Positions 8,926 to 17,193 of a stretch of 33,772 nt of DNA are shown piece by piece. The notes under the pieces are model-generated. The model did not search any database and had not been told where the DNA came from. It worked only from the letters and a program-made list of their open reading frames with translations. A program made the translations under genes and the position numbers. The stretch is from Saprospiraceae bacterium (GTDB lineage: Bacteria > Bacteroidota > Bacteroidia > Chitinophagales > Saprospiraceae): positions 1 to 33,772 of the forward strand of contig JAHDFQ010000021.1 of the NCBI GenBank assembly GCA_020628085.1, given 5' to 3'. Position 1 is the stretch's first letter. Every line of letters starts with the position of its first letter.

Positions 8926-10212
8926 CTATGACATTACTTCTGCTTTACGCAAAATCAGCTTTTTACGTTCTGGACCAGTAGACACCATCGTAACAGGTGT
9001 GTTCAATTGTTCTTCCAAAACCTTAATATAATTCTGCGCATTATCAGGCAAAGCGTCAAATTCATTACTATCACCTAAACTACATTTCCAACCAGCATAA
9101 GGTTGATAAACGGGTGTAATTTCTGTAGAATCAATATCGTAAGGTAAAACATCTGTTTCTTTACCATCATACTGGTAGGCTACCCCCACGCTAATTTCAT
9201 CGAATTTATCTAATACATCAATTTTTGTTACGACCAATTGAGTAACACCATTTAACATGATCGTATAGTTCAATTGTGGAATATCGATCCAGCCACATCG
9301 ACGAGGACGCCCCGTAGTAGCTCCAAATTCCGCCCCTTCTTTTCTTAAAAACTCGCCTGTTTCGTCATGTAGTTCAGTCGGAAAAGGTCCTGCCCCAACA
9401 CGGGTACAATACGCCTTTGTAATACCAATAACTTCACCAATCTTATTTGGCGCAACGCCCAATCCGTTACAAACACCAGCAGAAATCGTATTAGAAGATG
9501 TAACAAAAGGATACGTTCCAAAATCAATATCTAACATAGAACCCTGCGCACCTTCTGCTAATACTCGTTTACCCTCTCGAAGTGCTTTATTGACGTAATA
9601 TTCGCCATCTACATGAGTCAACGAACGCAATAAATCTAAGCACTCAAACCATTTTTTCTCTTCAGCTTCCAAATCAAAATCCACATCAGGATATTGTTTT
9701 AACAAACCTAAATGCTTCTTTTTCAAAACATTGTACTTCTCCATAAAATCAGAACGCATACAATCTCCGACACGGATTCCGTTTCGACCTGTTTTATCCA
9801 TATACGTTGGACCAATTCCCTTTAAGGTAGAACCAATTTTTGCCTTGCCTTTCGCAGCCTCAGATGCAGCATCTAAATAACGATGTGTTGGTAAAATTAA
9901 ATGTGCTTTACGAGATACCAATAAGCGATCCTCAAAAGCAACATTGGCGGTTCTTAACAATTCGATTTCTTTATGCAACGTAATCGGATCAATCACGACG
10001 CCATTTCCAATCAAATTAATGAGTCCTTCCCTAAATATTCCAGAAGGAACCGTATGCAATACATATTTATGTCCATCAAATTTGAGGGTATGTCCTGCGT
10101 TTGGACCACCTTGAAAACGAGCTACTAAGTCATATTGACTTGCCAAATAATCTACAATTTTACCTTTTCCTTCATCGCCCCATTGTAAACCTAAAATTAC
10201 ATCTACAGCCAT
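8926..10212 (-). CDS. purA: Adenylosuccinate synthetase
   Basis: A 428-aa protein matching the normal PurA length. It catalyses the GTP-dependent joining of IMP and aspartate, the first committed step from IMP to AMP, in the cytoplasm. The N-terminal GLQWGDEGKGKIVDYL motif supplies the phosphate-binding loop with catalytic Asp13. GGPNAGHTLKF supplies His41. The IMP-binding segment KGIGPTYMDKTGRNGIRVGD, GAQGSMLDIDFGTYPFVTSSNT, and TTGRPRRCGWID follow in the standard order. It appears monocistronic: a terminator precedes it (10282-10314) and another follows (8867-8902). Confidence 0.98.
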   Translation of the reverse strand: MAVDVILGLQWGDEGKGKIVDYLASQYDLVARFQGGPNAGHTLKFDGHKYVLHTVPSGIFREGLINLIGNGVVIDPITLHKEIELLRTANVAFEDRLLVSRKAHLILPTHRYLDAASEAAKGKAKIGSTLKGIGPTYMDKTGRNGIRVGDCMRSDFMEKYNVLKKKHLGLLKQYPDVDFDLEAEEKKWFECLDLLRSLTHVDGEYYVNKALREGKRVLAEGAQGSMLDIDFGTYPFVTSSNTISAGVCNGLGVAPNKIGEVIGITKAYCTRVGAGPFPTELHDETGEFLRKEGAEFGATTGRPRRCGWIDIPQLNYTIMLNGVTQLVVTKIDVLDKFDEISVGVAYQYDGKETDVLPYDIDSTEITPVYQPYAGWKCSLGDSNEFDALPDNAQNYIKVLEEQLNTPVTMVSTGPERKKLILRKAEVMS

Positions 10213-10279
10213 TGGTTTTTTATTTTGTTTTTTACAGAATGTGTATTCTCAATATTTTATAAAAACATATATTAAAAAG

Positions 10280-10320
10280 AAAAACCTGATAGAGTAAGTA
10301 AATCTATCAGGTTTAATTTT
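10280..10320 (-). terminator. Intrinsic terminator downstream of the STAS gene
   Basis: A stem AAACCTGATAGA / TCTATCAGGTTT (10282-10293 with 10303-10314) with a plus-strand A-run gives a U-tract on the minus strand. It separates the STAS gene from purA. A second T-rich side could make it act both ways. Confidence 0.8.
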
Positions 10321-10389
10321 GTCTAAAAATTAGTTCCTAGTTGGTGAAAACAGCATGGGTTACCCCAACTACTCTTTCTATGGGAAATA

Positions 10390-10755
10390 TTATTCTTTTT
10401 TTGATTGTCCAATTATACTTTTATTTATCAACTGGATGGCATCTTCAACGTTTGCTTGCATGTTAAAAACCGTATCCAATTTAGTCATTCTCAACAATTT
10501 CAATACATCAACAGGTATGTTGGCTAAAGCCAGTTGCCCGTTAGATTCTTGTAACTTTCGCAATGCCATAATCAGAAAATTAATCCCGATACTATTCATT
10601 AATTGAACTTTCGACATATCGAATACAAAGTTATGAAATCCAGCGTTAATTTTTTGATCTAAATCCGTTAAAATTATTCTATTTTCAAATTCATCACGGA
10701 GTTTGTGCAATTCAAGCACGTGTACAGCATCACGTTCGATTAGGTAATAGCTCAT
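10390..10755 (-). CDS. STAS-domain protein (anti-sigma factor antagonist type)
   Basis: A 121-aa single-domain STAS protein of the SpoIIAA/RsbV type. The alternating strands and helices, the loop VFDMSKVQLMNSIGINFLI with the Ser that is the usual phosphorylation site, and the later LRMTKLDTVFNM segment are typical. In the family, unphosphorylated STAS proteins bind an anti-sigma kinase or act in signalling complexes. No anti-sigma kinase or phosphatase is nearby, so the partner is unknown. It is flanked by terminators or long gaps and looks monocistronic. The 227-nt gap upstream (10756-10982) is very AT-rich and I see no gene in it. Confidence 0.85.
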   Translation of the reverse strand: MSYYLIERDAVHVLELHKLRDEFENRIILTDLDQKINAGFHNFVFDMSKVQLMNSIGINFLIMALRKLQESNGQLALANIPVDVLKLLRMTKLDTVFNMQANVEDAIQLINKSIIGQSKKE

Positions 10756-10982
10756 GGGAATACAAGTTTAATAGTGTTTTAAATTTTGATATGTTCTGTT
10801 AGTGACATAGCAAAAAACTTACCAATAATTTCTTAAAAAAAATAATTATAGATAAATCCTTTGATTCCCAAAAGTATATAAAAAATTAATATTTATATAT
10901 TTTAAACGTGTTTTTATTCAAAAAAAAATATTCTCGCTTATTTTTTCATTATAAATATGTAAATACACATTAATAATCTCCT

Positions 10983-11450
10983 CTAATTTCCTTGTGTTTT
11001 TGGACAAGCTCCATCACATTTCCCATACAAATTCAGAGAATGATGTGTTACTTTAAATTTTAAGATACCTCCCATCATATCTTTGATTTGTTGCAGTCTT
11101 GGATCACAAAACTCTAAAACTTTTCCACAATCAATACAAATCAAGTGATCGTGCTGCTTAAATCCATACGATTTTTCATATTGCGCTAAGTTCTTTCCAA
11201 ATTGATGCTTTTTTACCAAATCGCAATTGACCAGTAGTTCGAGCGTGTTATACACCGTCGCTCGACTTACTCGATAGTTTTGATTTTTCATATGAATATA
11301 TAGTGCTTCCGCATCAAAATGATCGGTTCGCTTATATATTTCTTCTAATATGGCAAAACGTTCTGGTGTTTTTCGTGAACCTGTTTTTTCTAAAGAAGCG
11401 GAAAAAATATCCTTGACTTCTTTTAATATATTTTCTTGTGATTCTGTCAT
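10983..11450 (-). CDS. Fur-family metal-responsive transcriptional regulator
   Basis: A 155-aa protein with the Fur layout. The winged-helix DNA-binding domain has [14 protein letters not shown] and the recognition helix [13 protein letters not shown]. The regulatory-metal region has HFDAE and HDHLICIDC. The C-terminal dimerisation domain carries [15 protein letters not shown]. One structural-zinc pair is a normal CxxC (CIDC) and the second is CxxxC (CDGAC). Members sense iron (Fur), peroxide (PerR) or zinc (Zur); the sequence alone does not decide between them. It is divergent from the RsmF-like gene across a 113-nt gap that likely holds both promoters. Confidence 0.92.
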   Translation of the reverse strand: MTESQENILKEVKDIFSASLEKTGSRKTPERFAILEEIYKRTDHFDAEALYIHMKNQNYRVSRATVYNTLELLVNCDLVKKHQFGKNLAQYEKSYGFKQHDHLICIDCGKVLEFCDPRLQQIKDMMGGILKFKVTHHSLNLYGKCDGACPKTQGN

Positions 11451-11563
11451 GTATTGTTAATTTGAAAAACTTCCAAATATGTGAGCATAAAACCGCTGCA
11501 AACAACAAAAATAGGAAAACTCCATTGATTTTGTTTATTTTTGAGTATTCAATACCATAATTT

Positions 11564-12922
11564 ATGCAGCTACCTGAATCCTTTGAAAAAGAACTAACAT
11601 CGTACTTAAATACCGAATTAACCGATTTTAAGATGGCGTTGTCAAAGGATGCTCCTACCTCAGCTCGAATTAATCCTAAAAAACCTTCTGTTATACAACA
11701 ATCTAAACCTACTGTAAGTTGGTGTTCGGATGGGTTTTACTTCGATCAACGACCAGTTTTCACGCTTGATCCTCGTTTTCATGCTGGTGCATATTACGTG
11801 CAGGAGGCTTCTTCTATGTTTATTGCAGAAATTATACGCCAAGTTGTTCCTAAAGATAAGAAAATTAAAGCATTAGATTTATGTGCTGCACCAGGAGGAA
11901 AAAGTACTTTATTGGCTGCTGCGCTTTCAGATGATAGTTTTTTGTTGACCAATGAAGTAATAAGAAGTCGAGTTTCTATTTTAAAACAAAATATACATAA
12001 ATGGGGCTATCCGAATGTAGCTGTATCGAACCATGATAGTCGTGATTTTAAGGGTTTAAAACAATATTTCGATTTAGTTTTGGTTGATGCGCCTTGTTCT
12101 GGTGAAGGCTTATTTCGGAAAGATCAAAAAGCCATAGAAGAATGGTCGCCCGAAAATGTACAGTTGTGTTATGCACGTCAACGACGAATTTTGGAAGAGG
12201 CAGCCCCATTGGTCAAAGAAGGTGGTTTATTGATTTATAGTACCTGTACCTATAATCATTTTGAAAATGAAGATACGGGGCAATGGCTGATTGAAAATCA
12301 TGATTTTGAACAGGTTCACTTTAATATTCCCAATGAATGGAACATTGAACAACGTCGTGTTGGGTATCAGTTTTATCCACATCGAGTCAAAGGTGAAGGA
12401 TTTTTTGTGGCTTGTTTTCGTAAGAAAATGGAGCAAACACAGTTTAAGGCAAATTCTATTTTAAAATTTACTAATTTTTCAATGAAACGCTTGCCCAAGA
12501 AGCAAGTTCCGTTAGTAGCACCGTATTTACAGTCAGCTAAAGATTTTAGTTTTTTTATAAAATCCAACCAACAAATTGTCGCTATTCCTAGTAGTCAAGT
12601 TGATATTTGCATGCACATTGACCAAGTCCTGCAACGCAAAGGATTTGGAATTGAAATGGGGCAATTTAAACGAGATCAGTTTATTCCTTCGCATCAACTA
12701 GCTTTGAGTACAGCTATTTCTACCAATGTACAGCACATTGAATTGACAAAAGAACAAGCCCTAATTTTCTTAAAAAAAGAAGTTTTTCCTGTGGAAAGTT
12801 CCCTTCAAGGGTGGACATTGGTGCAATATCAGGGACTCAATTTAGGATGGATCAAAATATTAAAAAATCGGATCAATAATTATCTTCCAAAGGAGTGGCG
12901 TATTCGGATGGAAATCCGATAA
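11564..12922 (+). CDS. RsmF-like rRNA (cytosine-C5)-methyltransferase, NOL1/NOP2/Sun family
   Basis: A 452-aa protein. The N-terminal ferredoxin-like part is followed by the SAM-binding domain with LCAAPGGKSTLLAAAL (about residue 107). The two catalytic cysteines of the family are in DAPCSGEGLFRKD and IYSTCTYNHFENE. The C-terminal ~150 residues are the PUA-like extension found in RsmF (YebU) and its Gram-positive relatives, distinguishing it from the shorter RsmB. It should methylate a cytosine in 16S rRNA; the exact position is inference from family. It is divergent from the Fur-family gene. Confidence 0.9.
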   Translation: MQLPESFEKELTSYLNTELTDFKMALSKDAPTSARINPKKPSVIQQSKPTVSWCSDGFYFDQRPVFTLDPRFHAGAYYVQEASSMFIAEIIRQVVPKDKKIKALDLCAAPGGKSTLLAAALSDDSFLLTNEVIRSRVSILKQNIHKWGYPNVAVSNHDSRDFKGLKQYFDLVLVDAPCSGEGLFRKDQKAIEEWSPENVQLCYARQRRILEEAAPLVKEGGLLIYSTCTYNHFENEDTGQWLIENHDFEQVHFNIPNEWNIEQRRVGYQFYPHRVKGEGFFVACFRKKMEQTQFKANSILKFTNFSMKRLPKKQVPLVAPYLQSAKDFSFFIKSNQQIVAIPSSQVDICMHIDQVLQRKGFGIEMGQFKRDQFIPSHQLALSTAISTNVQHIELTKEQALIFLKKEVFPVESSLQGWTLVQYQGLNLGWIKILKNRINNYLPKEWRIRMEIR

Positions 12923-13047
12923 ATGTTTAATATCAAAAAGCCAATTTATAACTATATTAAAAATTAACATTGCTAGTTTTTGAAAAATAGCAAATATCCT
13001 ACTACCTTAAAGGTTTGGTAAAATACAAAACATTATTCAACTACAAT

Positions 13048-14643
13048 ATGAAAAGATTTTATTTATTACTTGCCAGTATATTATTACCGCTATTTACTTT
13101 TGCACAAGATGGTGCAGGGAAAGGTATCGACCAACGAATCGATGAAGCGTTTAAACCTGTATCCGACTTCTTTTCTAGTGTTATATTTTTTCAAATTGGA
13201 GGCGTTCCATTTGTTTTGATGTTATTGGTCTTTAGTGCTATCTTTTTTACTATCTATTTTGGCTTTGTGAATATTCGTCATTTTGGAACGGCTATCAATG
13301 TGGTTCGAGGTAAATATGATGATATAGAAAAACATAGTTTAGGAAATCCTGAAATGGGTGTTGATGGAGACATTCCAGATACTATTCGGGATGAAAGTAA
13401 AGATGGAGAAGTAACGCACTTTCAGGCATTGGCAACTGCTGTTTCGGGTACTGTTGGTAATGGAAATATTGCTGGTGTAGCATTGGCGATTGCACTTGGT
13501 GGTCCGGGGGCAACCTTTTGGATGATTGTTTGTGGTCTATTGGGTATGTCTACCAAATTTGTAGAGTGTACCTTAGGAGTTCAATATAGAGATGTAGATG
13601 AAAATGGAGTAGTTCACGGTGGTCCGATGTACTATATTAGTAGAGGTTTGAAGGCCAGAGGATTTGAGCAATTGGGAAAAGTAGCAGCAGTTTTGTTTGC
13701 TATTTTCTGTATTGGAGGATCTTTTGGTGGTGGAAATGCCGCACAATCTAATCAAGCAACGATTGTCATAAAAGATTTATTTGGTTGGGAAAGTACGAGT
13801 GCAGGATTTATTATTGGGGTCATCATTGCTGTTTTAGTAGGTATTATTATCATTGGTGGAATTAAGCGTATTGCCTCCGTTACAGAAAAGGTGGTTCCTT
13901 TTATGGCAGGATTATATGTATTGGCTTGTTTATATATTATCGGTAGTAACTTTTCTTTTGTAGATGATGCCTTCGGTATGATATTTACAGAAGCGTTTAA
14001 TCCAAGGGCAATTGGCGTTGGTGGATTTATTGGTGTGTTGTTAGTTGGATTTAAGCGAGCTTGTTTCTCTAATGAGGCAGGTGCAGGTTCAGCTTCTATT
14101 GCTCATTCAGCGGTAAAAACCAAATATTCTGCAAGTGAAGGTTTAGTGGCTCTATTAGAACCATTTATTGACACTGTTGTAATATGTACAATGACTGCTT
14201 TGGTTATTATCATTTTTAATTCTGGTGGCGCATTTGAGTATGGTGGTGATGGAACAGGTGCTGTTTTAATTGATGGTGTAGCGTATGAAGGTGCAGGAAT
14301 TACGTCTCAAGCATTTGCTCAATATATTCCATATTCTAATGTTTTCTTAACGATAGCCGTATTCTTGTTTGCTGTATCAACCATGATTTCTTGGTCTTAT
14401 TACGGCATTCAGTCTTGGAAATATTTATTTGGACGTGGACAAGCAGCAGATTTGACCTACAAATTATTGTTTTTGCTGTTTGTTATTATTGGTGCATCTG
14501 CCAATATGAGTTCTATCTGGGCTTTCTCAGACGCCATGATTTTTGCGATGATTTTCCCGAACATGGTAGGATTGTACTTCTTATTCCCAGAAGTTAAGAA
14601 ACAATTGAATCGTTATTTAACGGCTATTAAAGCTGCAAATTAA
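13048..14643 (+). CDS. Alanine/sodium symporter (AGCS family)
   Basis: A 531-aa membrane protein starting at the ATG at 13048. An in-frame TTG at 13015 would add 11 residues ahead of the hydrophobic signal MKRFYLLLASILLPLFTFAQ. A cleavable-looking signal ahead of a family that usually begins with a TM segment is common in Bacteroidota AGCS proteins. About ten TM helices follow. Family motifs seen are FQALATAVSGTVGNGNIAGVALAI, GGPGATFWM, EVQYRD-like LGVQYRDVDENG, GGPMYYISRGL and KRACFSNEAGAGSASIAHSAVKT. It takes up alanine, glycine or a related amino acid with Na+. It is followed by a strong terminator and appears monocistronic. Confidence 0.93.
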   Translation: MKRFYLLLASILLPLFTFAQDGAGKGIDQRIDEAFKPVSDFFSSVIFFQIGGVPFVLMLLVFSAIFFTIYFGFVNIRHFGTAINVVRGKYDDIEKHSLGNPEMGVDGDIPDTIRDESKDGEVTHFQALATAVSGTVGNGNIAGVALAIALGGPGATFWMIVCGLLGMSTKFVECTLGVQYRDVDENGVVHGGPMYYISRGLKARGFEQLGKVAAVLFAIFCIGGSFGGGNAAQSNQATIVIKDLFGWESTSAGFIIGVIIAVLVGIIIIGGIKRIASVTEKVVPFMAGLYVLACLYIIGSNFSFVDDAFGMIFTEAFNPRAIGVGGFIGVLLVGFKRACFSNEAGAGSASIAHSAVKTKYSASEGLVALLEPFIDTVVICTMTALVIIIFNSGGAFEYGGDGTGAVLIDGVAYEGAGITSQAFAQYIPYSNVFLTIAVFLFAVSTMISWSYYGIQSWKYLFGRGQAADLTYKLLFLLFVIIGASANMSSIWAFSDAMIFAMIFPNMVGLYFLFPEVKKQLNRYLTAIKAAN

Positions 14644-14669
14644 TATAGTTTAAAACTAATTTATCATAT

Positions 14670-14709
14670 AAAAAACCCAAAGATTTTATTCAAAATCTTT
14701 GGGTTTTCT
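14670..14709 (+). terminator. Intrinsic terminator of the AGCS symporter gene
   Basis: A perfect 16-bp stem (14672-14687 with 14692-14707, loop ATTC) ends in GGGTTTT. It lies 27 nt after the stop codon. Confidence 0.9.
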
Positions 14710-14732
14710 ATATCCTAAAAATATATATTTCT

Positions 14733-15014
14733 ATGCGAATTATAGGCGAAATCGCTCATCCTACATTGAAGATTACCGTTTTTCAAATGAACAATAAACT
14801 ATCTGTTCAATTTGAGTCGGGTATGTATGCCCAAATATATCGGATTCGAGAACAGGCAGAAGTTCGAACCGTTGCTGATATTCAGAAATTATTGGATCAA
14901 ACTTTTTTGGAAGCGGTCAACGACGAACTAAATCGAATGCACCGTATTAAAAATGAAGCGTTTGCAAGGTTTTTACCTGTGGAAGACGAGGATGAGTTTG
15001 AGGAGATTATATAG
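14733..15014 (+). CDS. Conserved-looking small hypothetical protein
   Basis: A 93-aa soluble acidic protein that starts 26 nt after a terminator and ends at a convergent terminator, so it has its own promoter or read-through expression. The first half reads like a small beta sheet (MRIIGEIAHPTLKITVFQMNNKLSVQFE). The second half is helical (IQKLLDQTFLEAVNDELNRMHRI). The tail is strongly acidic (PVEDEDEFEEII). No signal peptide, TM helix or metal motif. I do not recognise the family. The coding periodicity, defined 3' terminator and absence of an alternative gene support it as real. Confidence 0.65.
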   Translation: MRIIGEIAHPTLKITVFQMNNKLSVQFESGMYAQIYRIREQAEVRTVADIQKLLDQTFLEAVNDELNRMHRIKNEAFARFLPVEDEDEFEEII

Positions 15015-15023
15015 AACGATTAA

Positions 15024-15055
15024 AGAGGGAGTCTCATCTGAATGAAACTCCCTCT
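15024..15055. terminator. Bidirectional hairpin between convergent genes
   Basis: The stem AGAGGGAGT / ACTCCCTCT (15024-15032 with 15047-15055) extends inward with some mismatches. It separates the 93-aa gene (+) from the moeZ-like gene (-) and is 8 nt from the latter's stop. There is no long U-tract on either side, so its efficiency is uncertain. Confidence 0.5.
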
Positions 15056-15062
15056 CGACGGT

Positions 15063-16208
15063 CTAATACGTCGGCATGGTCGTATCAATTTCCTTAGCGT
15101 GTGCCAAAATACCACCTTTCAGATTATATAAATTTGTATAACCATGTAGCGTTTCTAAATCTCGGATTGCATCTGCACTTCGCTTGCCACTTCTACAATG
15201 AACAATGACTTTTTTATCTTTAGAAATTTTAGCCGTATTGCGTAAAACCTCACCAAGCGGGATCAATTCTCCACCTAAATTTGCAATATCATATTCATAC
15301 GGTTCACGAACATCAATAAGTTGAAAATCTTCTTTTAAATTACGTAAAGAATCTAGTTCTTGAACCGTTATTTCTTTAACCGCATCTTCTTCGGCATCAG
15401 GGAAAATTCCACAAAACTGTTCATAATTAATCAATTCCGTGATCTTTGTTTCTGGATTTTTAGCCACTTTCAAAACACGCGTCGAAAAAGAAGCAGCATC
15501 AAACAAGAATAATCGTCCTGCCAACGGCTCGCCAACTCCCGTTAATGCTTTAATGACCTCGCTCGCTTGCATACTACCAATAATCCCAGGCAATACCCCT
15601 AAAACGCCTCCTTCTGAACAACTTGGTACTAAACCTGGAGGCGGTGGCGTAGGAAATAAATCTCTATAGTTTGGTCCACGTGTTCCGTCTTCATTTTCGT
15701 AGTTAAAAACAGAAACCTGCCCCTCAAAACGATAAATAGAGGCATATACATTTGTTTTTCCAGCTAGCACACAAGCATCGTTTACCAAGTAACGCGTCGG
15801 AAAATTATCCGTTCCATCAGCTACTAAATCATATTGTTCTACCAATTCCAAGGCATTTTCTTTAGTAAAACGGGTTTCATGAACCACCACATTGATATAT
15901 GGATTTAAAGCTTGAATACGCTTTTTGGCGGTTTGTGCTTTCGATTTCCCGACTTCATCAACGGTAAATAACACTTGACGTTGTAAGTTACTATCGTCGA
16001 TCACATCAAAATCAACAATGCCGAGTGTTCCAACACCCGCTGCTGCTAAATATAGCAACAATGGACTACCCAAGCCACCTGAACCGATGACCAGAACTTT
16101 AGCATTTTTTAATTTTTCTTGACCTTCTCGACCAAATTCAGGAATAATGATATGACGACTATACCGAGCTAACTCAGCTGGTGATAACGTATTTTTTATA
16201 TTGGACAT
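15063..16208 (-). CDS. E1-like sulfur-carrier activating enzyme fused to rhodanese (MoeZ-like)
   Basis: A 381-aa two-domain protein. Residues 1-250 are a ThiF/MoeB adenylyltransferase: GSGGLG nucleotide loop (42-47), DFDVIDDSNLQRQ, the aspartate segment DGTDNFPTRY (131-140), and the catalytic-loop Cys197 in PSCSEGGVLGVLPG. Residues 280-381 are a rhodanese with active Cys338 in HCRSGKRS. I see no pair of CxxC motifs, so the structural zinc site of E. coli MoeB appears absent. By family it adenylates the C-terminal glycine of the ubiquitin-like carrier encoded just upstream, then transfers sulfur from the rhodanese persulfide to make a thiocarboxylate. It is the last gene of the cys operon, 81 nt after the carrier gene. 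It could also serve ThiS or MoaD carriers elsewhere. Confidence 0.92.
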   Translation of the reverse strand: MSNIKNTLSPAELARYSRHIIIPEFGREGQEKLKNAKVLVIGSGGLGSPLLLYLAAAGVGTLGIVDFDVIDDSNLQRQVLFTVDEVGKSKAQTAKKRIQALNPYINVVVHETRFTKENALELVEQYDLVADGTDNFPTRYLVNDACVLAGKTNVYASIYRFEGQVSVFNYENEDGTRGPNYRDLFPTPPPPGLVPSCSEGGVLGVLPGIIGSMQASEVIKALTGVGEPLAGRLFLFDAASFSTRVLKVAKNPETKITELINYEQFCGIFPDAEEDAVKEITVQELDSLRNLKEDFQLIDVREPYEYDIANLGGELIPLGEVLRNTAKISKDKKVIVHCRSGKRSADAIRDLETLHGYTNLYNLKGGILAHAKEIDTTMPTY

Positions 16209-16251
16209 GGTATATATAGTTTTTAAATTTTAATTGAATATTTAGTTGTTC

Positions 16252-16283
16252 AGTGAAGAGATGACTTCAGTCATCTCTTCACT
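16252..16283. repeat. Perfect 15-bp inverted repeat between carrier and moeZ-like genes
   Basis: Arms 16252-16266 and 16269-16283 are exact reverse complements with a 2-nt centre. In minus-strand RNA the hairpin lies directly after the CysO-like stop codon. No U-tract follows, so it may protect or process the upstream part of the mRNA instead of ending it. It shares its TGACTTCAGTCA core with the hairpin at 2420-2451. Confidence 0.7.
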
Positions 16284-16289
16284 CACAGT

Positions 16290-16565
16290 TTAACACCCTC
16301 CTGCAATCGCAGGAATAATGCTTACTACTGTGCTATCAGAAATCGCTGTTGCATCTTTTTCCAAGGTATTAATATCGTCATCGCCCACATAAATGCGTAT
16401 AAACGTACGAATATTATTTTGGTCATCTAATATATGCTTCGCTAAGCCATTGTGTGTTGTTGTCAAATCAGCAATTGCTTCTTTGACCGTTGCTCCTTTG
16501 GTCGTAAACGTAGATTCATTATTTGTAAATTTACGTAATGGAGTTGGAATAATAATTTGTGCCAT
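16290..16565 (-). CDS. Ubiquitin-like sulfur-carrier protein (CysO/MoaD/ThiS type) ending in Gly-Gly-Cys
   Basis: A 91-aa beta-grasp protein from the ATG at 16565. A longer frame from a TTG at 16592 would add residues encoded by the GTGTTC repeat and is less likely. The core IPTPLRKFTNNESTF, VKEAIADLTTTHNGLAKHI, FIRIYVGDDDI and VVSIIPAIAGG matches MoaD-like carriers, and closely resembles CysO in its ending PAIAGG. The gene encodes one further residue after the di-glycine, a cysteine (stop at 16290-16292). A di-glycine must be terminal to be adenylated, so the Cys must be removed, plausibly by the JAMM protease encoded next door. Operon position between the JAMM and moeZ-like genes supports the cysteine pathway over thiamine or molybdopterin. 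Confidence 0.9.
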   Translation of the reverse strand: MAQIIIPTPLRKFTNNESTFTTKGATVKEAIADLTTTHNGLAKHILDDQNNIRTFIRIYVGDDDINTLEKDATAISDSTVVSIIPAIAGGC

Positions 16566-16580
16566 GATATTTTGATTTTT

Positions 16581-16612
16581 TATCGTACGCAAGTGTTCTT
16601 GTGCGCACGTTC
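16581..16612. repeat. GTGTTC-type degenerate repeat, cysO-mec gap
   Basis: TATCGTACGC followed by AAGTGTTCTTGTGCGCACGT is built from the same GTGTTC/GCGCACG words seen at 17054, 17194, 24208, 24961 and 25119. It fills the gap between the JAMM stop and the carrier start. Confidence 0.5.
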
Positions 16613-16625
16613 TTTATAATTATTT

Positions 16626-17126
16626 TTATGAAAAATTTTCTAGTTCAACCGTTTCTTCGTAAAATGCTCGCTTGTCATCATACAATCGCCATGATTTCAC
16701 ATCGTCAACTTTGGCATCTATCACCGAAAGAATGACATAAGAGAAATAAGGCATGGCTTTCGCCAAATCGTGTTCCGAGGCAATTGCAGGATGCTGTGGA
16801 TGTGTATGATAAACTCCTAGCAGCGTTGTATTATTTTCAATCGCAAATCGCTCTGCTTTCATATATGCTAATGGCGAAATTTCAAATCTACGACGTTGAT
16901 CTCCTTCCTTACTGTTCACTACAGGAACGGCCAATTCAATCTGACGTACATCCGTTTCTGATCCGTATAAAAAACCACAACACTCATTCGGAAAACTTTC
17001 AATCCCGTCCTTCTGCATGACCTCTAATGCTTGGGGGAGGATTTTTATTTTATCGTGCGCACGTGTTCTTGTGTTCTTGTATTCACGTGCATTAGCAGAT
17101 TCTTGTGTGTTATTCATTGTACTCAT
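16626..17126 (-). CDS. JAMM/MPN+ metalloprotease (Mec-like, CysO-cysteine hydrolase)
   Basis: A 166-aa single-domain zinc metalloprotease. The JAMM motif is complete: Glu48 in NECCGF, His107 and His109 in VYHTHP, then seven residues to Ser117 and two more to Asp120 (HxHx7SxxD). Bacterial JAMM proteins beside ubiquitin-like carriers cleave after the di-glycine. In Mycobacterium tuberculosis, Mec+ releases cysteine from CysO-Cys. Here it may also trim the genetically encoded Cys of the carrier. The domain proper starts near residue 28. Residues 13-26 (AREYKNTRTRAHDK) are encoded by a GTGTTC-type repeat (17045-17092), so the N-terminal extension looks repeat-derived. Start at 17126 kept because it is the first ATG; no downstream ATG precedes the domain by a sensible distance. 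Confidence 0.92.
   Translation of the reverse strand: MSTMNNTQESANAREYKNTRTRAHDKIKILPQALEVMQKDGIESFPNECCGFLYGSETDVRQIELAVPVVNSKEGDQRRRFEISPLAYMKAERFAIENNTTLLGVYHTHPQHPAIASEHDLAKAMPYFSYVILSVIDAKVDDVKSWRLYDDKRAFYEETVELENFS
17045..17092. repeat. GTGTTC-type repeat inside the JAMM coding sequence
   Basis: The words GTGCGCACG, GTGTTCTTG (twice) and TATTCACGTG occur within the N-terminal codons of the JAMM gene. They match the intergenic copies on either side of it. Confidence 0.5.
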
Positions 17127-17193
17127 TTTTTCTCCTTAATCATTTTCTCAAAAAATTTAAAATAGATGTTTTTGAATGTCGCTAAAATCGCAT

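Noticed and set aside
10756-10982. AT-rich gap upstream of the STAS gene examined for a small RNA or ORF
   Set aside because: Only homopolymer A/T runs are visible; no hairpin with U-tract, no leader ORF.
11506-11543. TATTTTTG elements on both strands between the Fur-family and RsmF-like genes as promoters
   Set aside because: Each fits the -7 consensus, but neither has a TTTG at the required 19-23-nt spacing, so I did not call them.
15439-15669. Plus-strand frame opposite the moeZ-like gene
   Set aside because: Composition is a mirror of the well-supported minus-strand gene; no domain or start signal.
16566-16592. TTG start extending the sulfur carrier by 9 residues
   Set aside because: The extra codons overlap the GTGTTC repeat, and the ATG at 16565 begins the beta-grasp fold at the normal place.
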